5,008 nucleotides of DNA, from NCBI GenBank assembly GCA_016209995.1, contig JACQVC010000129.1:1-5008 (forward strand), read 5' to 3'. This document shows positions 1 to 4,614 of this stretch, one piece after another. This DNA is from Gemmatimonadota bacterium. Lineage in GTDB: Bacteria > Gemmatimonadota > Gemmatimonadetes > Longimicrobiales > Gaopeijiaceae. A model generated the notes under the pieces. The model made no database searches and was not told the DNA's origin. It saw only the letters and a program-made list of their open reading frames with translations. Position numbers and translations under genes: made by a program. Within the stretch, counting starts at the first letter, position 1. Every line of letters starts with the position of its first letter.

Positions 1-336
1 GAACATGTTCGGCGCCACGACGTCCACTCGCGACTCCGAGAAGATGCGCTCACCGCGCAGCCGGAGGAGCGGCAGCGCCGGCTTCCAGGCCGACTCGCCG
101 CGACTGCGGTACGAGACCGCCACGCTGGCGTTCCGGTTCTCGTCGCCCTGAACGAACCACTCGAAGCCGAGGTTGATGAGCGTCGGCGGCTCGACCAGCA
201 GTTCGCCCGGCACCACCGTGTCGGCCGAAGCGGGCGCCTGCGCGCGCGCGAGGCCGGCAACACAGAAAATCAACGACACCGCCGCCAGCGTGGCGGCGAG
301 CGCTATTCCGGAGCGGACGGGCGCGAACCTGGACAT
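1..336 (-). CDS. Exported protein, N-terminal part, likely start of a parallel beta-helix repeat protein
   Basis: The 112 codons present start at ATG 336 and run off the left edge without a stop. Residues 1-34 form a Sec-type signal peptide: basic start with R3 and R8, hydrophobic stretch about 11-30, and ARAQA giving likely cleavage after A32 or A34. The mature part holds PPTLINLGFEWFVQGD (50-64), then NRNASVAVSYRSRGESAWKP and a terminal VVAPNMF. This looks like the Fn3-like beta-sandwich leading segment that I recall at the front of large right-handed parallel beta-helix proteins in Acidobacteriota and related phyla; that assignment is from memory and the helix itself would lie outside the window. 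Export to periplasm or surface is well supported; substrate and activity cannot be told. GTG 345 is an in-frame alternative start, but ATG gives the better signal peptide. No good Shine-Dalgarno is visible. It is divergent from the peptidase gene. Confidence 0.72.
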   Translation of the reverse strand, partial: MSRFAPVRSGIALAATLAAVSLIFCVAGLARAQAPASADTVVPGELLVEPPTLINLGFEWFVQGDENRNASVAVSYRSRGESAWKPALPLLRLRGERIFSESRVDVVAPNMF

Positions 337-341
337 GAGGA

Positions 342-467
342 TCACATCACCGGGTTGGTCAACGTGCCGACTCCTTCATACGTGCACACGGCCCGATCGC
401 CCGCTATCACCCGGGCGTTCAGCGTGAACTTGACCGGCAGCGCCTGCGGGTCGGGCACGTTCAGCAT
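342..467 (-). CDS. Possible 41-residue small protein or gene remnant
   Basis: A short ORF from ATG 467 to TGA 342 encodes 41 residues, MLNVPDPQALPVK to TLTNPVM, with no recognisable domain. Support is compositional: roughly 35 of 41 codons end in G or C, whereas the same frame upstream of 467 (open to a GTG at 608) loses this bias. The stop lies 5 bases before the ATG of the exported protein gene, so the two could be translationally coupled. A TACAAT hexamer on the minus strand (498-493) sits a suitable distance upstream as a -10, but I see no -35 and no ribosome binding site. It may be a real small gene, the tail of a decayed gene, or a chance ORF in GC-rich DNA. Confidence 0.25.
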   Translation of the reverse strand: MLNVPDPQALPVKFTLNARVIAGDRAVCTYEGVGTLTNPVM

Positions 468-589
468 CGAGGAGTTGTCATCTGACGCGCCGATTGTAAC
501 CGCAAATCGTTCTGTGCACGGCATGCTCGGGACGCGAGGCCAGCCCTGCAGAAAGGAGCCGATGGGGACGAAAGATTTGCAGAATAGGG

Positions 590-618
590 TTGCGCGCCGC
601 GCCTTCACCCTCTAGACT
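590..618 (+). promoter_or_regulatory. Candidate promoter of the M23 peptidase gene, possibly leaderless
   Basis: TTGCGC (590-595) and TAGACT (613-618) are separated by exactly 17 bases, matching sigma-70 spacing with a weak -35 (3 of 6) and a moderate -10 (4 of 6). Transcription would begin near 624-626, two to four bases before ATG 628. No Shine-Dalgarno is seen before that ATG, which fits a leaderless mRNA. This is inference from short motifs. Confidence 0.4.
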
Positions 619-627
619 GGACGATGC

Positions 628-1938
628 ATGCGGATCAAACGGTATGCCATCGCGCTCATCCTGTTGCTGGCGCCGGGGTTGTCGGCGTGCCGCAGGGGCG
701 AACAGATCGTCCCGCGGCCGGTCCTCGGCGCCGACATCGTTCTTGAACGCGAATTCGAGATCCTGACGGGACGCGTACCCCTCAACGGCACACTTGATGC
801 CCTGCTGCGCGCGCACGCCCTCTCCGGCGACCTCGCGCGGCGCGTCGTGGACGTCGCGCGCGGCGTCTTCAACCCCCGCCTCCTGCGAGTGGGGCAGCCT
901 TACCAGATTGTGGTCTCGTTCGAAGGCTTCTTCCGGCGGTTCGAGTACGAGATCGACCGCGACCGCTTTCTCCGCATCGTCAGCCGGACCGTCGGCGTTG
1001 AGGCCGGCGAGCCCGAAGAGCTGACCGCGGAGATTCTGTCCTATCCGAAGAGCCGGATTCTGCTGACGATGAGCGGCGGCATCGACCGGAGGTCGCCGTC
1101 GCTCGTTGCCGCCATTGGACGCGCCGGCGAGGAGGTCGGGTTGGCGCTGGCGCTGGCCGACGTCTTCGCCGCGCAGGTGGACTTCAACTCCGATCTGCAG
1201 CCGGGTGACGCATTCGACGTCGTGTTCGAGAAGGAGTACCGCGACGAGGCGTTCTCCGGCTACGGCAACATCATGGCGGCGACGTTCGTCAACAACGGCC
1301 GCCGGCTTCAGGCGTTCCGCTTCGCGGGACCAGACGGCCGCGCCGCGTACTACGACGAGAACGGAAGCTCGGTGAAGCGGTTCTTCCTGAGTTCGCCGCT
1401 GCCCTTCACGCCGCGCGTCACCTCGCGGTTCTCGCGGAGCCGGATGCACCCGGTGCTTGGCGTCGCCCGCGCCCACCTGGGCGTGGACTATGCCGCCCCG
1501 GTCGGAACGCCGGTCATCGCCGTGGCGGACGGCGTCGTGGTGTCGGCGGCCTACAACGGCGCCTCCGGCCGGATGGTGCGCCTGCGGCACGCCAACGGCT
1601 ATCACACCTACTACCTGCATCTGTCGGCCTTCGCCAAGGAGATTCGCCCCGGGGCGCGCGTCGCACAGGGCCAGGTGATCGGACGGGTCGGGGCGACCGG
1701 CGTGGTCACCGGCCCTCATCTTGATTACCGTCTCTCGCGTGGCGGCGTCTTCGTCAATCCGATCACCGAGCAGCGGCGGCTGCCGCCCGGCGATCCGGTG
1801 CCGGAGGAGGCGCGGGCGCAGTTCGAGGCGGCACGCGACGCAGCGCTCGCGGTGATGGGGCAGGCCACGGCCGAAGCGGCGCCGCTCGTGGCAGAGGCCG
1901 TTGCCGCCGGCCCGGCCCCCGCCGCGCCCCTTCCCTGA
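628..1938 (+). CDS. M23 family metallopeptidase lipoprotein (MepM/Csd3-like murein endopeptidase)
   Basis: A 436-residue protein predicted to cleave peptidoglycan cross-links in the periplasm. Residues 1-21 form a lipoprotein signal with lipobox LSAC, Cys21 being the lipidation site. Residues about 49-120 resemble the OapA/LysM-like N-terminal domain of MepM (NGTLDALLRAHAL, then LLRVGQPYQIVVSFEG). Residues about 170-255 match the second Csd3-type domain (VDFNSDLQPGDAFDVVFEKEY, then AAYYDENGSSVKRFFL). The LytM domain covers about 256-380: RFSRSRMHPVLG, metal ligands H283 and D287 (HLGVD), GTPVIAVADG, catalytic-site H331 (YYLHLS), and GPHLDYR with H364. The third zinc ligand, normally the second His of HLH, is Asp366 here. 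The tail (about 383-436) is Ala/Pro-rich and low complexity. Family length for MepM is about 440, so the protein looks complete. ATG 628 gives the lipoprotein signal; ATG 624 is out of frame. It stands alone on the plus strand, 115 bases before doxX. An orthologue of mepM itself is not claimed. Confidence 0.9.
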   Translation: MRIKRYAIALILLLAPGLSACRRGEQIVPRPVLGADIVLEREFEILTGRVPLNGTLDALLRAHALSGDLARRVVDVARGVFNPRLLRVGQPYQIVVSFEGFFRRFEYEIDRDRFLRIVSRTVGVEAGEPEELTAEILSYPKSRILLTMSGGIDRRSPSLVAAIGRAGEEVGLALALADVFAAQVDFNSDLQPGDAFDVVFEKEYRDEAFSGYGNIMAATFVNNGRRLQAFRFAGPDGRAAYYDENGSSVKRFFLSSPLPFTPRVTSRFSRSRMHPVLGVARAHLGVDYAAPVGTPVIAVADGVVVSAAYNGASGRMVRLRHANGYHTYYLHLSAFAKEIRPGARVAQGQVIGRVGATGVVTGPHLDYRLSRGGVFVNPITEQRRLPPGDPVPEEARAQFEAARDAALAVMGQATAEAAPLVAEAVAAGPAPAAPLP

Positions 1939-1975
1939 GCGCGCGGCTGGAGTCCGGCCGAGGCTGCACACTACG

Positions 1976-2039
1976 CCCGACAGACTGCCCCCTGCCTAGA
2001 TTCTCTAACGGCCGAGGCGTTGCTGTCGGGGGTCTTTTT
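1976..2039 (+). terminator. Possible terminator or attenuator between the peptidase and DoxX genes
   Basis: CCCGACAG (1976-1983) and CTGTCGGG (2023-2030) are perfect 8-base inverted arms around a 39-base loop, followed by GGTCTTTTT (2031-2039). An inner GCCT/AGGC pair (1994-1997 and 2015-2018) could extend the fold. An arm followed by a T-tract suits a Rho-independent terminator for the upstream gene, although the loop is unusually long. The T-tract ends only 4 bases before the doxX ribosome binding site, so it could also influence doxX expression. Confidence 0.35.
1997..2002 (+). promoter_or_regulatory. Candidate -10 element upstream of doxX
   Basis: TAGATT matches 4 of 6 positions of the sigma-70 -10 consensus and lies 51 bases before the DoxX start. 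No -35 is recognisable at 16-18 bases upstream. A start near 2009 would leave out the left arm of the inverted repeat at 1976-1983, so terminator folding would affect only read-through transcripts. Confidence 0.2.
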
Positions 2040-2043
2040 CTCC

Positions 2044-2048
2044 AGGAG
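2044..2048 (+). promoter_or_regulatory. Ribosome binding site of doxX
   Basis: AGGAG lies 5 bases before ATG 2054. It fixes this ATG as the start and rules against the overlapping frame that opens at 2020. Confidence 0.75.
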
Positions 2049-2053
2049 CCCGA

Positions 2054-2452
2054 ATGAAGCCACTGCTTGCGAACTTCCAGGAACCAGCCTATGCGGCCAT
2101 GCGCGTCGTCGTGGGATTGCTCTTTGCGTGCAACGGGGCTCAGAAGCTGTTCGGTGCGTTCGACGGCAACGCGGTCCCGTTGATGTCGATGCCCGGGGCG
2201 GCCGGCCTCATCGAGTTCCTCGGCGGTCTCCTCGTGCTCCTCGGCCTCTTCGGCGCGTATGCGGCGTTCATCGCCAGCGGCGAGATGGCGTTCGCCTATT
2301 TCATGATTCACTTCCCACAGGCGTTCTTGCCCATCCTGAACGGCGGGGAGCGAGCCGCCTTCTACTGTTTCGTCTTCCTGTTCATTGCGGCGCGCGGGTC
2401 CGGCATCTGGAGCGTGGACGCCTTGATGTTCGGCAGGAAATCAAGCGCCTGA
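2054..2452 (+). CDS. DoxX family inner-membrane protein
   Basis: A 132-residue hydrophobic protein with the DoxX layout of four membrane segments, at about residues 13-30, 50-67, 69-87 and 101-115. Diagnostic features are R17 with GLLFACNGAQKLFG (21-34) in the first segment, the G47-A49/E54-FLGG region starting the second, GEMAFAYFMIHFP (76-88) in the third, then NGGERAAFYCFVFLF (96-110) and the short GIWSVD end. Length is typical of the family. DoxX proteins are small integral membrane proteins; the name comes from a subunit linked to the archaeal terminal quinol oxidase/thiosulfate:quinone oxidoreductase, and some bacterial members have been linked to redox or oxidative-stress complexes. 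The specific role of this stand-alone copy cannot be read from sequence, and no oxidase genes are adjacent. It has a good AGGAG ribosome binding site and converges on the DUF423 gene. Confidence 0.9.
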   Translation: MKPLLANFQEPAYAAMRVVVGLLFACNGAQKLFGAFDGNAVPLMSMPGAAGLIEFLGGLLVLLGLFGAYAAFIASGEMAFAYFMIHFPQAFLPILNGGERAAFYCFVFLFIAARGSGIWSVDALMFGRKSSA

Positions 2453-2544
2453 GCGTCCCCTCAGCGCCTCGGCCGGCGTCGAGGTCGGCAGCCGTGACAA
2501 CGGCCCGGTGGATCTTCGACTCGGACGGGTGATGCAGACAGTGG

Positions 2545-2937
2545 TCACACCTGACGACCGACCGCCGGCCACTTCGTTGCCGCGATCGCCAGCAGTGCCC
2601 ACCCCAGCAGGAAGGCGACGCCGCCAAACGGCGTGATGGCGCCCAGCCCGCCCACGCCGGTGAGCGCCAGTAAGTACAGGCTGCCTGAGAATAGAATGAT
2701 TCCGGCCAGGAATAGCCACCCGGCGGCGACGACGAGGCGGCTCGACGGCAGCCGCGCCACGACGGCAGCGGTCGCGACGAGCGCCAGCGCGTGGTAGAGA
2801 TGATAGCGGACCCCGGTCTCGAAGACGGCCAGCATCTCCGGGGACAGACGCGCCCGCAACCCATGGGCACCGAACGCGCCGAGAGCCACGCCCACGACGC
2901 CAGCCAGCGCCCCTATGAGCAGGAACGCCCTATCCAT
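2545..2937 (-). CDS. DUF423 family membrane protein (YgdD-like)
   Basis: A 130-residue protein with four predicted membrane segments at about residues 5-25, 47-63, 68-91 and 98-120. It carries the family signatures GAFGAHGL (20-27), FETGVRYHLYHALAL (39-53), FSGSLYLLALTG (83-94) and GAITPFGGVAFLLGW (99-113), and its length is typical. DUF423 members such as E. coli YgdD are inner-membrane proteins of unknown biochemical function, so none is assigned. The ATG at 2937 gives the canonical start just before the first helix. There is no clear Shine-Dalgarno ahead of it, and the start lies 21 bases beyond the stop of the zinc-ribbon gene on the same strand, so translation may depend on that upstream gene in a two-gene operon. 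Its 3' end faces doxX. Confidence 0.92.
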   Translation of the reverse strand: MDRAFLLIGALAGVVGVALGAFGAHGLRARLSPEMLAVFETGVRYHLYHALALVATAAVVARLPSSRLVVAAGWLFLAGIILFSGSLYLLALTGVGGLGAITPFGGVAFLLGWALLAIAATKWPAVGRQV

Positions 2938-2958
2938 AGAGGGTTGACGCGTGAACGG

Positions 2959-3159
2959 TTAGCCTTCCGGAGCGATCGAGGTACGGCCGCAATCTTCGCA
3001 ACGCAGATACACCACCGGCAGCGACTCGGACCGCCCGATGATTCGGGCGCTCGGCAGACCGCAACGCGGGCAGATGACTTCCTGGCTGGCACGCTTCGCC
3101 ATAAGAAAGGCCCCCCTGCTTGACTTAGACGCCAAACGACGCCGCAGGATCCCCCTCAT
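2959..3159 (-). CDS. Small zinc-ribbon protein
   Basis: A 66-residue protein with one four-cysteine zinc-binding module: CPRC (C30, C33) and CEDC (C54, C57) about 20 residues apart, with a beta-rich segment RIIGRSESLPVVYLR between. Such short zinc ribbons usually bind nucleic acid or act as structural modules; the partner is not identifiable. Two starts are possible. ATG 3159 has an excellent TAGGAGGT site just upstream. ATG 3102 (residue 20, MAKRASQEVICPRCG) lies close to the zinc module and has a G-run at 3112-3117 before it. The first 19 residues are basic, unlike a conserved domain, and use several less GC-biased codons, so the short form (47 residues) is a real alternative. I kept the longer form because of its ribosome binding site. 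It probably shares a transcript with the DUF423 gene. Confidence 0.72.
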   Translation of the reverse strand: MRGILRRRLASKSSRGAFLMAKRASQEVICPRCGLPSARIIGRSESLPVVYLRCEDCGRTSIAPEG

Positions 3160-3162
3160 GAT

Positions 3163-3170
3163 ACCTCCTA
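3163..3170 (-). promoter_or_regulatory. Strong ribosome binding site of the zinc-ribbon gene, able to pair in a hairpin
   Basis: TAGGAGGT on the minus strand ends 3 bases before ATG 3159 (4 bases from the AGGAGG core). Its GGAGG can pair with CCTCC further upstream on the same transcript (arms 3164-3168 and 3177-3181, 8-base loop), which could partly mask the site. Confidence 0.6.
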
Positions 3171-3356
3171 TCGGCCGGAGGCGTCATGGCGGGTATGACA
3201 CCCTGGATCTTTAGACGGCTGAGCGGCCAATTAGCCTGTTTCGTCCCGGGTTGCCGCGGGTGACCGGGTTGACGCCGCTGAGGGCGGCCTCTGCCTGGAC
3301 GGGCGTGTGGTTTCCCGGGCGGGGCCCGTGGCGCGGCGCCGGCCGATCCTCGCCCT

Positions 3357-3386
3357 GCTGCAGCCGGCGGGTCCGGCTGCAGCCGG
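3357..3386. repeat. Inverted repeat overlapping a 14-base perfect palindrome
   Basis: GCTGCAGCCGG (3357-3367) and CCGGCTGCAGC (3373-3383) are perfect 11-base arms around a 5-base loop. The right arm extends into the self-complementary CCGGCTGCAGCCGG (3373-3386), so the half-site also occurs as a direct repeat (3357 and 3376). It could be a stable RNA hairpin downstream of the YjbQ-like gene or a protein-binding dyad. There is no T-tract on either side, so an ordinary intrinsic terminator is not indicated. Confidence 0.65.
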
Positions 3387-3407
3387 TCCGCTCATCCTGC
3401 CGGACCG
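3384..3407. repeat. Second adjacent hairpin
   Basis: CGGTCCG (3384-3390) and CGGACCG (3401-3407) are perfect 7-base arms around a 10-base loop. It abuts the previous inverted repeat, sharing bases 3384-3386 with the palindrome, so the two structures are either tandem or partly competing. No T-tract follows on either strand. Confidence 0.55.
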
Positions 3408-3482
3408 CACGCACCGCGCGCAGTGAGGGTCACCGAACGGGGGGAACCGGCCGACTGTTGCAGTGTCCCGCTTCAGCCGGAC

Positions 3483-4547
3483 CTACACGAAGCGCGTGAG
3501 GATCACGTCGACGGTGCGCGCACGACGGCGGGCGCCGCGCCACTGCACCATGATGGGGGTCTGGTAGGTCCCTTCCACGAGGGCGCCCAGCCCGGGTGTC
3601 TCCAGATCCGATACCAACAGGTCCACGGACCGCTTCATCCGGAGGAAGCGCGACGCCGGCACGGCCAACGCCCGCGCGAGCAGCCGCTCGATGGGCGAGG
3701 CGCCGAGTCCCAGCACGTCCATGAGTTCGTTGAGCGCGCGCACGAAGTCGTACTTGGCGTAGTCCACCGCCTTCGATGGGACGGCGCGCGGGTCGCTCCA
3801 CGCGTGCCGTGCCTTCTCGGCGGCGAAGCGCAGGGGATTCCGCAGCACTTCGGTCAGGTCGTGCCGCATCAGCAGCGTCTCGTACTCGTTGACCGTGAGG
3901 CTCGCGTACTGCTCGCCCGAGGCCAGCTTCAGCCGGATGCGCCCCTTGGCGACGCCGTGCCGGTCGATGAGCTCGGCGAGCTGGCCGTAGAGCCCGAGCT
4001 TGGGTGCCTTCAGGTTGATGGCATCAATCGGATGGGACGACACCGGAATTTCCAGCGTCGTGCGCGCCACCTCGACCTCGTGGTTGTAGCCGACGAGTCG
4101 CGTGACGCGCCGGCGTGGCGTGCCGGCGTGAACGCCGTCGAGATCGATGAGGCACACCGGGCCGGGGCGGCTGGTTGAGTACGTCACGCAGGCGTGCAGC
4201 CCGCCGGCGATGAACGCCAAATGCGAGTCGGCGTTGGTCGGCTCCACCGGGCGCTGCACCGGCGAGAGATCGGCGCGCTCCTCGAGATCGTCGTGCCGGT
4301 AGCCGGCGCCCGCCGGGAAGATCGTGCGAAAGACGTCGATGTACGGGCCGATGCCGTCGGGCCGCGCGTTCAGGCGCGCGGCCAAGCTCTGCGGCAGGTA
4401 CCCGGCCGTCGTGTGCAGGGAGCAGTAGAAACAGTTCGCGTACTGCTCGAAGAGGTTGCCATGCAGCGCGGCGACTCGTCCCCGGACGTCGGTGACGTCG
4501 AGCCGTGTGCGCGGTGTGATTTCCAGCGTCAGTTCCTGGGGTGACAC
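3483..4547 (-). CDS. YjbQ/UPF0047-like protein with unrecognised C-terminal extension
   Basis: From GTG 4547 to TAG 3483 this encodes 354 residues. Residues about 5-170 resemble the YjbQ fold: HTTAG (H45), YRHDD (H85), NADSH (H109), then a GT at 142-143 and a conserved-position H156 in LVGYNHEVEV, which align in order with HTS, YEHD, MPSH, GTWQ and GEH of E. coli YjbQ. YjbQ proteins are about 135-140 residues and have been connected to a weak thiamin-phosphate-synthase-like activity; the true substrate here is unknown. Residues about 171-354 are not a domain I recognise: charged, largely helical, with GRIRLKLASGEQYASL and ending MVQWRGARRRARTVDVILTRFV. Start choice: in-frame ATGs at 4616 and 4667 lie on or inside the divergent biotin carboxylase gene, and codons upstream of 4547 lose the G/C third-position bias, so GTG 4547 fits best, although no Shine-Dalgarno is visible. 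Confidence 0.72.
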   Translation of the reverse strand: MSPQELTLEITPRTRLDVTDVRGRVAALHGNLFEQYANCFYCSLHTTAGYLPQSLAARLNARPDGIGPYIDVFRTIFPAGAGYRHDDLEERADLSPVQRPVEPTNADSHLAFIAGGLHACVTYSTSRPGPVCLIDLDGVHAGTPRRRVTRLVGYNHEVEVARTTLEIPVSSHPIDAINLKAPKLGLYGQLAELIDRHGVAKGRIRLKLASGEQYASLTVNEYETLLMRHDLTEVLRNPLRFAAEKARHAWSDPRAVPSKAVDYAKYDFVRALNELMDVLGLGASPIERLLARALAVPASRFLRMKRSVDLLVSDLETPGLGALVEGTYQTPIMVQWRGARRRARTVDVILTRFV

Positions 4548-4603
4548 GGTAACATGAGCGGCGCGATGGGTCCGAAAGCCTGCGGCCCGTCGTGGCGTCG
4601 GGC

Positions 4604-4608
4604 AAGGA
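4604..4608 (+). promoter_or_regulatory. Ribosome binding site of the biotin carboxylase gene
   Basis: AAGGA lies 6 bases before ATG 4615 and supports that start. The 67 bases separating the divergent starts at 4547 and 4615 must hold both promoters; I cannot identify clear -35/-10 pairs in it. Confidence 0.65.
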
Positions 4609-4614
4609 TAACAC

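Larger units (their letters stand above)
3160..3482. other. Gene-free interval with multiple inverted repeats
   Basis: I see no convincing gene in these 323 bases. The short open frames here give Arg/Pro-rich translations without domains or plausible starts. The part next to 3159 is the leader of the zinc-ribbon gene, with small exclusive foldings: GTCAT/ATGAC (3183-3187, 3195-3199) or GGGT/ACCC (3191-3194, 3200-3203). The middle holds GCCGC/GCGGC (3274-3278, 3284-3288), CGGGC/GCCCG (3316-3320, 3324-3328) and two longer hairpins listed separately. CCGGGTTG occurs twice, 18 bases apart (3246, 3264), and GGTGACC (3259-3265) is complementary to GGTCACC (3428-3434), which could close the whole block. 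No tRNA, SRP RNA, 6S or RNase P hallmark was recognised. Confidence 0.6.

Noticed and set aside
1..10. The palindrome GAACATGTTC, reminiscent of a LexA-type GAAC/GTTC box
   Set aside because: The spacing (2 bases rather than 4) does not fit, and it lies inside a coding region encoding the conserved-looking PNMF segment.
478..1971. A 497-codon open frame antisense to the M23 peptidase gene
   Set aside because: Its translation is Arg/Gly/Asp/Ala-rich with no domain, and it mirrors a gene with unmistakable family motifs. Long antisense frames are common in GC-rich DNA.
2491..2504. GCCGT/ACGGC hairpin between the convergent doxX and DUF423 genes, as a bidirectional terminator
   Set aside because: Only 5 base pairs with a 4-base loop and no T-tract on either strand; not distinguishable from chance.
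3211..3414. A 67-codon minus-strand open frame in the gene-free interval
   Set aside because: Arg/Pro-rich composition, no ribosome binding site, no domain, and it runs through the hairpin arms.
3160..3482. Search for tRNA, SRP RNA, 6S RNA or RNase P RNA in the gene-free interval
   Set aside because: None of the conserved sequence hallmarks of these RNAs could be found on either strand.
3423..4178. A 251-codon plus-strand open frame opposite the YjbQ-like gene
   Set aside because: No domain and no ribosome binding site; the minus-strand reading carries the YjbQ-like motifs.
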